Part shown: positions 50,936 through 61,928 of the stretch, piece after piece
Numbering within the stretch: position 1 is the first letter of the stretch
Layout: each line of letters starts with the position of its first letter
Source: Enoplosus armatus
Lineage: Eukaryota; Chordata; Actinopteri; Centrarchiformes; Enoplosidae
NCBI RefSeq assembly: GCF_043641665.1
Contig: NC_092191.1
Span: forward strand, 24,628,081 to 24,692,080
DNA length: 64,000 bases
Reading direction: 5' to 3'
Notes under the pieces: model-generated
Told to the model about the DNA's origin: nothing
The model's database searches: none
Seen by the model: the letters and a program-made list of their open reading frames with translations, nothing else
Translations under genes and position numbers: made by a program

Positions 50936-51432
50936 TTATCACCTCCGCTTCATTCATTCTGGTCGGTGTTTACATTCCACCGGAGGCCAACCTGCAGGAC
51001 GCACAGCGCGCACTCGCCGACCAGATACTGGAAACGGAGCAGACCAACCCGGGCTCCTTAGTTATTGTCCTCGGTGACTTTAACAAAGGTAACCTCAGAC
51101 ATGAACTCCCAAAATACAAACAGTTTATTAAATGCCCCACCAGGGAGGGGAACACTCTGGGTCACTGTTACACAACAGTCAGTAATGCTTTTCACGCCGT
51201 CACCCGCGCTGCACTGGGACACTCTGACCACGACATGGTCCACCTGATTCCTGCAAACAGGCAGAAATTAAAACTTTCTAAGCCTGTCGTGAGAACATCA
51301 AAGCAGTGGACCAGTGAAGCTGCAGAGGACCTGAAGGCGTGTTTGGACTGCACTAACTGGAATGTTTTCAGGACTGCTACCAACAGTCTGGATGAGTACA
51401 CAGAGGCTGTGACATTATATATCAGCTTCTGA
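50914..51432 (+). pseudogene. LINE-B endonuclease C-terminal half
   Basis: Reads IVLGDFNKGNLRHELPKYKQ, then [20 protein letters not shown] and [20 protein letters not shown], which contain the GDFN and SDH endonuclease motifs. The open frame starts in satellite sequence and ends with a stop before the spacer. The upstream half of the domain is absent. Confidence 0.8.
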
Positions 51433-53325
51433 GAGGACTGTTGTGAACCATCTTGCACCAGGTTGAGTTATAACAATGACAAACCCTGGTTCACAGCAAG
51501 ACTGCAACAGTTGAGGTTGGAAAAGGAAGAGGCGTTTAAGAGTGGCAAAAGAGTGGAGTTTAAGGAAGCCAAGTACAAGTTTAGCAAGGTGGTGAGGGAA
51601 GCTAAACGACTGTACTCTGAGAGACTACAAAACCAGTTCTCCTCCAATGACTCTGCTTCTGTGTGGAGGGGGCTCAGGCAGATCACCAACTACAAGCCAA
51701 GAGCCCCCAACTCTGCTAACGACCGACGCCTCGCCAACAGCCTCAACGACTTCTACTGTCGCTTTGAAAGACAATGGGACAGTCCTGACACCATCCCCCA
51801 CACCATCACCCACCGGCTCCAGCCCAACAGCCCCAACCCCCTCATCACACCTGGGGCTGAACTCTCACGCCCACCACAGCTGCCCCCCCCTCCTCCAACA
51901 TCGACACCTCTGTCTGTCCTTGAAAGAGATGTGAACAGGCTCTTCAAGAGACAAAACCCCAGGAAAGCTGCTGGACCAGACTCCATCTCCCCATCCTGCC
52001 TGAAGCGCTGCGCCGATCAGCTGTCTCCGGTGTTCACAGATATCTTCAACACCTCACTGGAGACATGCAACGTGCCAGCCTGCTTCAAGGCCTCCACCAT
52101 CATCCCCGTCCCCAAAAAAACAGGGCCCACAGGCTTAAATGACTACAGACCCGTCGCCCTGACCTCTGTGGTCATGAAATCATTTGAACGCCTGGTTTTG
52201 TCCCACCTCAAATCCATCACTGACCCTCTGCTGGACCCCCTGCAGTTCGCCTACAGAGCCAACAGGTCTGTAGATGACGCCGTCAACTTGGCCCTACACT
52301 TCATCCTCCATCACCTGGACTCCGTGGGATCCTACGTCAGGATCCTGTTCGTGAACTTCAGCTCTGCCTTCAACGCAATCGTCCCGGCTCTTCTTCAGGA
52401 CAAGCTCTCCCAGCTCAATGTGCCTGACCTCACCTGCAGGTGGATCACAGATTTCCTGTCTGACAGGAAGCAGCACGTGAAGCTGGGGAAACATGTCTCA
52501 GACTCGCGGATGATCAGCAACGGCTACCCTCAAGGCTGCGTTCTTTCTCCTCTACTCTTCTCCCTATACACCAACAGCTGTACCTCCAGTCACCAGTCCG
52601 TCAAGCTCCTGAAGTTCACAGACGACACCACCCTCAGCGGACTCATCTCTGGTGAGGATGAGTCTGCCTACAGGTGGGAGATTGACCATCTGGTGACCTC
52701 ACCTCACCTCCTCCGTCACTGTCTGGTACGCTGCTACCTCCACCAAGGACAGGGGCAGACTGCAGCATTTCATCCGCTCTGCAGAGAGGGTGATTGGCTG
52801 CAACCTCCCATCACTTCAGGACCTGTACTCCTCCAGGACCCTGAGGAGAGCAGGGAAGATCGCTGCCAACCCCTCCCACCCCGGACACTATCTGTTTGAC
52901 CCCTTTCCCTCTGGAAGGAGGCTGCGGTCCATCAGGACCAAAACCTCCCGCCACAAAAACAGTTTCTTACCCTCTGCAGTCAACCTGATGAACACGGCCA
53001 CAGTCTTGCACTGACCCCCTTCCCCACACACACACAAACACAAGTTATATGTTATATTAAGGTACACCGCCCTGTCCCCCCTGTGTTACATTAACGCACA
53101 CACCCCCTACTGGACAATACTGGACACTTTACATGGTCACTTTATTTTGGTCACTGCACTGTTTGTTATTTATCTTATCTTATTATTTTACCTTTATAGT
53201 TTTACATGCTTGTTGTCTGTCAGATTATATGTTATATGTTAAAAAAATGTAACACCATCAGACCACGGCAAATTCATTGTAATGTAGGTTACTTGGCAAA
53301 AAGCAGTTTCTGATTCTGATTCGAT
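50936..53325 (+). mobile_element. LINE-B (L2/Jockey type), 5'-truncated, inserted in the satellite
   Basis: Starts in the endonuclease (SASFILVGVYIPPEANLQDA), continues through the spacer and RT, and ends with the LINE-B 3' UTR and TTCTGATTCTGATTC tail at about 53325. Satellite flanks both sides, as expected for a 5'-truncated LINE insertion. About 270 bp of the thumb is deleted near 52697. It is about 90 percent similar by eye to the copy at 7621-10128. Confidence 0.88.
51463..52899 (+). pseudogene. LINE-B reverse transcriptase ORF with altered catalytic residue
   Basis: 478 open codons covering spacer and [58 protein letters not shown] and LLKFTDDTTLSG. The first catalytic Asp is changed to Asn (ILFVNFSSAFNAIVP; codon AAC at 52354), whereas the copy at 7700-9463 reads FVDFSSAF. 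After HLVTS the frame runs across an internal deletion into unrelated residues. Inactive. Confidence 0.85.
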
Positions 53326-54098
53326 CTCAAGTTTTCACCCAAATCAACTCCAAAGTGACCTTTTGACCCAAATCAGCTCCGAAGTGACGTTTTCACTCAA
53401 ATGAGGTGGAAAACTCAAGTTTTCACTCAAATCAGCTCCAAAGTGACCTTTTGACCCAAATCAGCTCCGGAGTGAAGTTTTCACCCAAATCAGCTCCGAA
53501 GTGAAGTTTTCACCTAAATCAGCTCTGAAGTGACATTTCTTCCCAAGCAGCTCCGAAGTGAAGTTTTGACCCAAATCAGCTCCGAAGTGACGTTTTAACT
53601 GAAATGAGGTGGAAAACACAGGTTATGACTGAAAGAGGCCTGAAATTAAAGTTTTCATTCAAATCAGCTCCGAAGTGACATTTTGACCCAAATCAGCTCC
53701 GAAGTGACGTTTCAACTGAAATGAGGTGGAAAACACAGGTTATGAGTGAAAGAGGCGCGAGAGTGAAGTTTTCATTCAAATCAGCTCCAAAGTCACAGTT
53801 TCACTCAAAACAGGAGGAATACTCAAGTTTTCACTGAAAGAGGCCTGACAGTGAAGTTTTCATTCAAATCGGCTCCGAAGTGACCTTTTGACCCAAATCA
53901 GCTCCGAAGTGATGTTTTACCTGAAATGAGGTGGAAAACGGAGGTTATGACTGAAAAAGGCCTGAAAGTGAAGTATTAATTGAAATCAGCTCCAAAGTGA
54001 CATTTTCACCCTAATCAGCTCCGAAATTACGTTTTCAGTCAAGTTAGGCAGAAAACCTTTAACTAAAATCGCTGAAAACTCGAGATTTCACCTCAGAT
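53326..54098. repeat. 29-bp satellite, left-oriented arm with emerging higher-order repeat
   Basis: Same monomer orientation as the proximal blocks. From about 53600, longer units alternate CTCCGAAGTGACGTTTTAAC, AAATGAGGTGGAAAACACAG, GTTATGACTGAAAGAGGCC and GTGAAGTTTTCATTCAAATC. Their reverse complements are the components of the right arm. Confidence 0.92.
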
Positions 54099-54130
54099 GA
54101 AAACGCAATTCAGTGAATACTTGCGTTTTC
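54099..54130. repeat. Polarity switch point of the satellite
   Basis: GAAAACGCA (54099-54107) and TGCGTTTTC (54122-54130) are perfect 9-bp inverted arms around a 14-nt spacer. Monomers left of this point read as reverse complements of those to the right. Confidence 0.8.
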
Positions 54131-57100
54131 CAACTGTTTTGAGTGAATACGTTAATTTGGATTTGATTTGAATGAGAACTTTACTTTCGGGCCCCTTTTC
54201 ATTCAAAACTTGAGATTTGCACATTTTCTAATGAAAACGTGACTTTGGAGCTTACTGGAATGAAAACTTCACTTTTGGGCCTATTTCAGTGATAACCTGC
54301 GTTTTCTACCTGTTTTTACTGAATTACGTGACTTTGGAACTGATTAGATTGAAAACTACACAATGGAGCTGATTTGAATGGAAACTTTACTTTCGGGCAT
54401 CTTCAATTGAAAACTTTCCAATGTGTTTTGAATGAGAACTCCTCTTAGGAGCTGATTTCGGTTAAAACTCCAGTTTGGAGCTGCTTTCGGTAAAAACTTG
54501 TGTTTTCCATATCATTTGAATTAAAACTTCACTTTCATGACTGTTTCAGTGATAATCTGCGTTTTCCATCCCATTTGAATGAAAACTTCACTTTCGGGCC
54601 TCTTTAAGTGAAAACTTGCGTTTTTCAGCTGTTTGACTGAATATGTGACTTTGGAACTGACTTGAATGAAAACTTCACTTTCAGTCCTCGTACAGTAATA
54701 ACTTGCGTTGTCTATGTCATTTGAATGACTACTTGACTTTCATGCCTCTTTCAGTGATAACCTGCATTTTCCACGTGTTTTGACTGAATACGTGACTTTG
54801 GAGCTGATTTGAATGAAAACTTCACGTTCAGGCCTCTTTCAGTCAAAACTTGACCTTTCCTGCTGTTTTGAGTGGAAACTTGACTTTCAGGCCTCTTTCA
54901 CTGAAAACTTGTCCTTTCCTCCTGTTTTGAATGAAAGCTTCACTTTCGCCCCTCTTTCAGTCATAAACTGCGTATTACACCTGTTTTGAGTCAAACCGTG
55001 GCTTTGGGGCTGATTTGAATGAAAACTTCACGTTCATGCCTTTTTCAGTCAAAACTTGACCTTTCCTGCTGTTTTGAGTGGAAACTTGACTTTCAGGCCT
55101 CTTTCACTGAAAACTTGTCCTTTCCTCCTGTTTTGAATGAAAGCTTCACTTTCGCCCCTCTTTCAGTCATAAACTGCGTATTACACCTGTTTTGAGTCAA
55201 ACCGTGGCTTTGGGGCTGATTTGAATGAAAACTTCACGTTCATGCCTTTTTCAGTCAAAACTTGACCTTTCCTGCTGTTTTGAGTGGAAACTTGACTTTT
55301 CAGGCCTCTTTCACTGAAAACTTGACTTTCAGGCCTCTTTCACTGAAAACTTGTCCTTTCCTCCTGTTTTGAAAGAAAGCTTCACTTTCGCCCCTCTTTC
55401 AGTCATAAACTGCGTATTACACCTCTTTTGAGTCAAACAGTGGCTTTGGAGCTGATTTGAATGAAAACTTCACGTTCAGGCCTATTTCAGTCAAAACTTG
55501 ACCTTTCAACTGTTTTGAGTGAAAACTTGACATTCAGGCCGCTTTCACTGAAAACTTGTCCTTTCCTCCTGTTTTGAATGAAAGCTTCACTTTCGGCCCT
55601 CGTTCAGTCTCAAACTGCATATTTGACCTGTTTTGAGTCAAACCGTGAGTTTGGAGCGGATTTGAATGAAAAGTTCACGTTCAGGCCTATTTCAGTCAAA
55701 ACTTGACCTTTTCAACTGTTTTGAGTGAAAACTTGACATTCAGGCCGCTTTCACTGAAAACTTGTCCTTTCCTCCTGTTTTGAATGAAAGCTTCACTTTC
55801 GGCCCTCGTAAAGTCTCAAACTGCATATTTGACCTGTTTTGAGTCAAACCGTGAGTTTGGAGCGGATTTGAATGAAAAGTTCACGTTCAGGCCTATTTCA
55901 GTCAAAACTTGACCTTTTCAACTGTTTTGAGTGAAAACTTGACTTTCAGGCCGCTTTCACTGAAAACTTGTCCTTTCCTCCTTTTTCAGTCATAAACTGC
56001 GTATTACACGCGTTTTGAGTCAAACCGTGACATTGGAGCTGATTTGAATGAAAACTTCACGTTCAGGCCTCTTTCAGTCAAAACTTGACCTTTCCTGCTG
56101 TTTTGAGTGGAAACTTGACTTTCAGGCCGCTTTCACTGAAAACTTGTCCTTTCCTCCTGTTTTGAATGAAAGCTTCACTTTCGGGCCTCGCTCAGTCTCA
56201 AACTGCATATTTGACCTGTTTTGAGTCAAACCGTGACATTGGAGCTGATTTGAATGAAAACTTCACGTTCAAGCCTTTTTCAGTCAAAACTTGACCTTTC
56301 CTGCTGTTTTGAGTGGAATCTTGACTTTCAGGCAACTTTCACTGAAAACTTGACTTTCAGGCCTCTTTAACTGAAAACTTGTCCTTTCCTCCTTTTTCAG
56401 TCATAAACTGCGTATTACACCCGTTTTCAGTCAAACCGTGACATTGGAGCTGATTTGAATGAAAACTTCACGTTCAGGCCTCTTTCAGTCAAAACTTGAC
56501 CTTTCCTGCTGTTTTGAGTGGAAACTTGACTGTCAGGCCTCTTTCACTGAAAACTTGACTTTCAGGCCTCTTTCACTGAAAACTTGTCCTTTCCTCCTGT
56601 TTTGATTGAAACCATCACTTTCGCCCCTCATTCAGTCATAAACTGCTTATTACACCTGTTTTGAGTCAAACCGTGACATTGGAGCTGATTTGAATGAAAA
56701 GTTCACGCTCAGGCCTATTTCAGTCAAAACTTGACCTTTCCTGCTGTTTTGAGTGGAAACTTGACTTTCAGGCCCCTATCACTGAAAACTTGTCCTTTCC
56801 TCCTTTTTCAGTCATAAACTGCGTATTACACCTGTATTGAGTCAAACCGTGAGTTTGGAGCTGATTTGAATGAAAACTTCACGTTCAGGCCTCTTTCAGT
56901 CAAAACTTGACCTTTCCTGCTGTTTTGAGTGGAAACTTGACTTTCAGGTCTCTTTCACTGAAAACTTGTCCTTTCCTCCTTTTTCAGTCATAAACTGCGT
57001 ATTACACCCGTTTTGAATCAAACCGTGAGTTTGGAGCGGATTTGAATAAAAAGTTCATGTTCAGGCCTATTTCCGTCAAAACTTGACCTTTTCAACTGTT

Positions 57101-57989
57101 TTGAGTGAAAACTTGACATTCAGGCCGCTTTCACTGAAAACTTGTCCTTTCCTCCTGTTTTGAATGAAAGCTTCACTTTCGGCCCTCGTAAAGTCTCAAA
57201 CTGCATATTTGACCTGTTTTGAGTCAAACCGTGAGTTTGGAGCTGTTTTGAGTGAAAACTTGACATTCAGGCCGCTTTCACTGAAAACTTGTCCTTTCCT
57301 CCTGTTGTGAATGAAAGCTTCACTTTCGGCCCTCGCTCAGTCTCAAACTGCATATTTGACCTGTTTTGAGTCAAACCGTGACATTGGAGCTGATTTGAAT
57401 GAAAACTTCACGTTCAGGCCTCTTTCAGTCAAAACTTGACCTTTCCTGCTGTTTTGAGTGGAAACTTGACTTTCAGGCCTCTTTCACTGAAAACTTGTCC
57501 TTTCCTCCTTTTTCAGTCATAAACTGCGTATTACACCCGTTTTGAATCAATCCGTGAGTTTGGAGCGGATTTGAATGAAAAGTTCATGTTCAGGCCTATT
57601 TCCGTCAAAACTTGACCTTTTCAACTGTTTTGAGTGAAAACTTGACATTCAGGCCGCTTTCACTGAAAACTTGTCCTTTCCTCCTGTTTTGAATGAAAGC
57701 TTCACTTTCGGCCCTCGTAAAGTCTCAAACTGCATATTTGACCTGTTTTGAGTCAAACCGTGAGTTTGGAGCTGTTTTGAGTGAAAACTTGACATTCAGG
57801 CCTCATACACTGAAAACTTGACCTTTCCTGCTGTTTTGAGTGGAATCTTGACTTTCAGGCAACTTTCACTGAAAACTTGACTTTCAGGCCTCTTTAACTG
57901 AAAACTTGTCCTTTCCTCCTTTTTCAGTCATAAACTGCGTATTACACACGTTTTGAATCAAACCGTGAGTTTGGAGCGGATTTGAATGA
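54131..57989. repeat. 29-bp satellite, right-oriented arm with ~205-bp higher-order repeat
   Basis: Monomers of the type GAATGAAAACTTCACGTTCAGG repeat every 29-30 bp. About seven monomers form a higher-order unit: the GAAAACTTCACG landmark (GAAAAGTTCACG in some units) is at 54815, 55021, 55227, 55463, 55668, 55873 and 56050, so spacing is 205-206 bp except where one monomer is gained (236) or lost (177). It ends at about 57989, where subtelomeric sequence begins. Confidence 0.93.
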
Positions 57990-58772
57990 ATAGGGGTAAA
58001 AACCACGATTAGAATTTTGAGGATTATAATAATTGAATAACTTGTGATAGGAAGGTCGTAGACACTTGAAACCAAGATACGTCCCCCCTATATCGACTAC
58101 GGCCGTTCCAACGGTAGCACCCCCGAGTCTGTACGAGCTTCCGGTGCGGAGCTACGTCATTTTTTGGCCGGAAATTGTCTGTATCTTGGGAACGGTAGGT
58201 CGTAGAGAGCTGGGGACACTTCCTACGTGTTCAGCGTGGTGTAATTAGTGTATACGGAAGGTGGTTTGGAGACTGTACGAGGTTCGGTTCGGGAGATATT
58301 CGCCAAAGTGTGTTTTGTGATTGATTGTGATTGGCCGAGTGGTTTTTGTTTGCTAACTTTTGAAGGGAAGGTGCTAGAGACTTGCAACCCTCATTCGTCT
58401 AGCATATATGGACTATTGCCGTTCCAACGGTAGCAGCCACGAGTCTGTAGGACGTTCCTGTCCGGAGATACAAGTGTGTGATATTTCCCATCCGGAATGA
58501 ATGGGGTGATTTTGAAGCGAAAAATGCCTAAGTGTGGAGGGAGGTGAAAAATGCCTAACTAAATGGTGTTCCCAGAAAGTGGTTAGGAGCACGTTTCAGG
58601 CAATTTGGAGTGGATTTGATTTGACTGTACTTTTGAGCATTTTGGTGGATTGGTAGGTGACGACGCACTAGCCTGGCCCCTTTCCCTGACCTTAACCAGT
58701 GTGAGATGTGTTGCCTAAGCCCAACCTTGAGCTTGCCTCCCCCTGTGTTGGTTAGGGTAAGGATAGAGGAGA
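57990..58772. repeat. Subtelomeric unit 1 (most proximal, most diverged)
   Basis: Carries the same blocks as the distal units (AAGGTCGTAGACACTTGAAACC, CCGTTCCAACGGTAGCACC, GCGTGGTGTAATTAGTGTAT), but with many substitutions in the first 200 bp and a different left edge (TAGGGGTAAAAACC). It joins the 29-bp satellite directly. Confidence 0.88.
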
Positions 58773-58835
58773 GGGTTAGGGGGGTTAGGGTTAGGGTTAG
58801 GGTTAGGGTTAGGGTTAGGGTTAGGGGTTAGGATT
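58773..58835 (+). repeat. Interstitial TTAGGG tract 1
   Basis: About ten TTAGGG or TTAGGGG units after GAGGAGAG. The G-rich strand is the plus strand, so the chromosome end lies to the right. Confidence 0.93.
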
Positions 58836-58910
58836 AGGGGGTTTTACCCAAAGTGAGCCTGGGCTCACTTACTTTTTGGTGAATAACTTTTGAACGGAAG
58901 GTCGTAGAGA
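58836..58910. repeat. Truncated subtelomeric unit (about 75 bp)
   Basis: Starts with the standard edge GGGGGTTTTACCCAAAGTGA and stops at GGTCGTAGAGA, where full units continue CTTGAAACC. It is followed at once by GGGTTAGGGTTAGG. Confidence 0.9.
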
Positions 58911-58928
58911 GGGTTAGGGTTAGGATTA
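58911..58928 (+). repeat. Interstitial TTAGGG tract 2 (short)
   Basis: About three units between the truncated unit and the next full unit. Confidence 0.9.
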
Positions 58929-59713
58929 GGGGGTTTTACCCAAAGTGAGCCTGGGCTCACTTACTTTTTGGTGAATAACTTTTGAACGGAAGGTCGTAGA
59001 GACTTGAAACCAAGGTCCTTGAATTGAAATAGTGGGCCGGCCTTTCCAACGGTAGCACCCCCGAGTCTGTACGAGCTTCCGTTGCGGAGATACGTCACTT
59101 CCTTTGGTAGCAAAAGTTTGTATCTCAGCTTGGGAAGGTCGTAGAGAGCTGGGGACACTTCCTACGTGTTCAGCGTGGTGTAATTAGTGTATACGGAAGG
59201 TGGTTTGGAGAGTGTACGAGGTTCGGTTCGGGAGATATTGGCCAAAGTGTGTTTTGTGATTGATTGTGATTGGCCGAGTGGTTTTTGTTGAATAACTTTT
59301 GAAGGGAAGGTGCTAGAGACTTGCAACCCTCATTCGTCTAGCATATATGGACTATTGCCGTTCCAACGGTAGCAGCCACGAGTCTGTAGGACGTTCCTGT
59401 CCGGAGATACAAGTGTGTGATATTTCCCATCCGGAATGAATGGGGTGATTTTGAAGCGAAAAATGCCTAAGTGTGGAGGGAGGTGAAAAATGCCTAACTA
59501 AATGGTGTTCCCAGAAAGTGGTTAGGAGCACGTTTCAGGCAATTTGGAGTGGATTTGATTTGACTGTACTTTTGAGCATTTTGGTGGATTGGTAGGTGAC
59601 GACGCACTAGCCTGGCCCCTTTCCCTGACCTTAACCAGTGTGAGATGTGTTGCCTAAGCCCAACCTTGAGCTTGCCTCCCCCTGTGTTGGTTAGGGTAAG
59701 GATAGAGGAGAGG
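58929..59713. repeat. Subtelomeric unit, full length (785 bp)
   Basis: Reference unit. It holds three diverged internal sub-repeats marked by a GGAAGGTCGTAGAGA-like box (58988, 59133 and 59305) and a GGAGATA-like box (59096, 59230 and 59412). A unique ~300-bp part follows, containing AAAAATGCCTAAGTGTGGAG and a near repeat of it (GAAAAATGCCTAACTAAATG). No host-gene motif. Confidence 0.9.
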
Positions 59714-59820
59714 TGAGGGTTAGTGTTTGGGTTGGTGTTTGGGTTGGTGGTTGGTTGTTGGTTGTTGGTTGGTTGGGTTAGGGGTTAGGGTTAGGGGTTA
59801 GGGGTTAGGGGTTAGGATTA
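59714..59820 (+). repeat. Degenerate G/T-rich telomere-like tract
   Basis: GTTTGGGTTGGTG and TTGGTTGTTGG variants pass into TTAGGG and TTAGGGG units. The identical tract recurs at 61672-61778. Confidence 0.88.
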
Positions 59821-59947
59821 GGGGGTTTTACCCAAAGTGAGCCTGGGCTCACTTACTTTTTGGTGAATAACTTTTGAACGGAAGGTCGTAGAGACTTGAA
59901 ACCAAGGTCCTTGAATTGAAATAGTGGGCCGGCCTTTCCAACGGTAG
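59821..59947. repeat. Truncated subtelomeric unit (127 bp)
   Basis: Standard left edge. It stops at CCAACGGTAG, where full units continue CACCCCCGAG, and goes into GGTTAGGG with TAG shared between unit and telomere repeat. Confidence 0.92.
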
Positions 59948-59970
59948 GGTTAGGGTTAGGGTTAGGATTA
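59946..59970 (+). repeat. Interstitial TTAGGG tract (short)
   Basis: About four units, ending TTAGGATTAGG as before the other units. Confidence 0.9.
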
Positions 59971-60755
59971 GGAGGTTTTACCGAAATTGCACCCCGGTGC
60001 AGTTCGTTTTTCTTTAATAACTTTTGAACGCAAGGTCGTAGAGACTTGAATCCAACACTTTTGAATAAACACTCTGGGTCAAGCTTTCCAACGGTAGCAC
60101 CCCCGACTCTGTACTCGCTTCCGTTGCGGAGATACGTCACTTCCTTTGGTCATGATTTTGTGTATCTCAGCTTGGGAAGGTCGTAGAGAGCTGGGGACAC
60201 TTCCTACGTGTTCAGCGTGGTGTAATTAGTGTATACGGAAGGTGGTTTGGAGAGTGTACGAGGTTCGGTTCGGGAGATATTGGCCAAAGTGTGTTTTGTG
60301 ATTGATTGTGATTGGCCGAGTGGTTTTTGTTTGCTAACTTTTGAAGGGAAGGTGCTAGAGACTTGCAACCCTCATTCGTCTAGCATATATGGACTATTGC
60401 CGTTCCAACGGTAGCAGCCACGAGTCTGTAGGACGTTCCTGTCCGGAGATACAAGTGTGTGACATTCTCCATAGAGAATGAATGGAGTGAATTTTTATCG
60501 AAAAATGCCTAAGTGTGGAGGGAGGTGAAAAATGCCTAACTAAATGGTGTTCCCAGAAAGTGGTTAGGAGCACGTTTCAGGCAATTTGGAGTGGATTTGA
60601 TTTGACTGTACTTTTGAGCATTTTGGTGGATTGGTAGGTGACGACGCACTAGCCTGGCCCCTTTCCCTGACCTTAACCAGTGTGAGATGTGTTGCCTAAG
60701 CCCAACCTTGAGCTTGCCTCCCCCTGTGTTGGTTAGGGTAAGGATAGAGGAGAGG
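59971..60755. repeat. Subtelomeric unit, variant type (785 bp)
   Basis: A diverged first 150 bp (GAGGTTTTACCGAAATTGCA, CACCCCGGTGCAG, CTTGAATCCAACACTTTTG), then near identity with the reference unit. CATTCTCCATAGAGAATG (60463-60480) replaces the CATCCGGAATG form, creating a perfect palindrome. Confidence 0.9.
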
Positions 60756-60886
60756 TGAGGGTTAGTGTTTGGGTTGGTGTTAGGGTTAGGGTTAGGGTTA
60801 GGGTTAGGGTTAGGGTTAGGGTTAGGGTTAGGGTTAGGGTTAGGGTTAGGGTTAGGGTTAGGGGGTTAGGGTTAGGGTTAGGATTA
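60756..60886 (+). repeat. Interstitial TTAGGG tract (about 18 units)
   Basis: One of the longest nearly perfect TTAGGG runs in the window, with one GGGGGTTAGGG variant. The G-rich strand is plus. Confidence 0.95.
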
Positions 60887-61671
60887 GGGGGTTTTACCCA
60901 AAGTGAGCCTGGGCTCACTTACTTTTTGGTGAATAACTTTTGAACGGAAGGTCGTAGAGACTTGAAACCAAGGTCCTTGAATTGAAATAGTGGGCCGGCC
61001 TTTCCAACGGTAGCACCCCCGAGTCTGTACGAGCTTCCGTTGCGGAGATACGTCACTTCCTTTGGTAGCAAAAGTTTGTATCTCAGCTTGGGAAGGTCGT
61101 AGAGAGCTGGGGACACTTCCTACGTGTTCAGCGTGGTGTAATTAGTGTATACGGAAGGTGGTTTGGAGAGTGTACGAGGTTCGGTTCGGGAGATATTGGC
61201 CAAAGTGTGTTTTGTGATTGATTGTGATTGGCCGAGTGGTTTTTGTTGAATAACTTTTGAAGGGAAGGTGCTAGAGACTTGCAACCCTCATTCGTCTAGC
61301 ATATATGGACTATTGCCGTTCCAACGGTAGCAGCCACGAGTCTGTAGGACGTTCCTGTCCGGAGATACAAGTGTGTGATATTTCCCATCCGGAATGAATG
61401 GGGTGATTTTGAAGCGAAAAATGCCTAAGTGTGGAGGGAGGTGAAAAATGCCTAACTAAATGGTGTTCCCAGAAAGTGGTTAGGAGCACGTTTCAGGCAA
61501 TTTGGAGTGGATTTGATTTGACTGTACTTTTGAGCATTTTGGTGGATTGGTAGGTGACGACGCACTAGCCTGGCCCCTTTCCCTGACCTTAACCAGTGTG
61601 AGATGTGTTGCCTAAGCCCAACCTTGAGCTTGCCTCCCCCTGTGTTGGTTAGGGTAAGGATAGAGGAGAGG
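60887..61671. repeat. Subtelomeric unit, full length
   Basis: Copy of 58929-59713, displaced by 1,958 bp and apparently near identical. Confidence 0.92.
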
Positions 61672-61778
61672 TGAGGGTTAGTGTTTGGGTTGGTGTTTGG
61701 GTTGGTGGTTGGTTGTTGGTTGTTGGTTGGTTGGGTTAGGGGTTAGGGTTAGGGGTTAGGGGTTAGGGGTTAGGATTA
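61672..61778 (+). repeat. Degenerate G/T-rich telomere-like tract, copy 2
   Basis: Copy of 59714-59820, displaced by 1,958 bp. Confidence 0.9.
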
Positions 61779-61905
61779 GGGGGTTTTACCCAAAGTGAGC
61801 CTGGGCTCACTTACTTTTTGGTGAATAACTTTTGAACGGAAGGTCGTAGAGACTTGAAACCAAGGTCCTTGAATTGAAATAGTGGGCCGGCCTTTCCAAC
61901 GGTAG
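61779..61905. repeat. Truncated subtelomeric unit (127 bp), copy 2
   Basis: Copy of 59821-59947 with the same truncation point, so it arose by duplication rather than by a new break. A short TTAGGG tract follows (61904-61928). Confidence 0.92.
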
Positions 61906-61928
61906 GGTTAGGGTTAGGGTTAGGATTA

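Noticed and set aside
45841..57989. CRISPR-like appearance of 29-bp repeats
   Set aside because: The 29-bp units abut each other with no unique spacers and drift gradually in sequence. The surroundings are a vertebrate gene and LINEs. This is satellite DNA.
60733..60943. Open frames reading dipeptide repeats ([18 protein letters not shown])
   Set aside because: These are translations of TTAGGG repeats in different frames.
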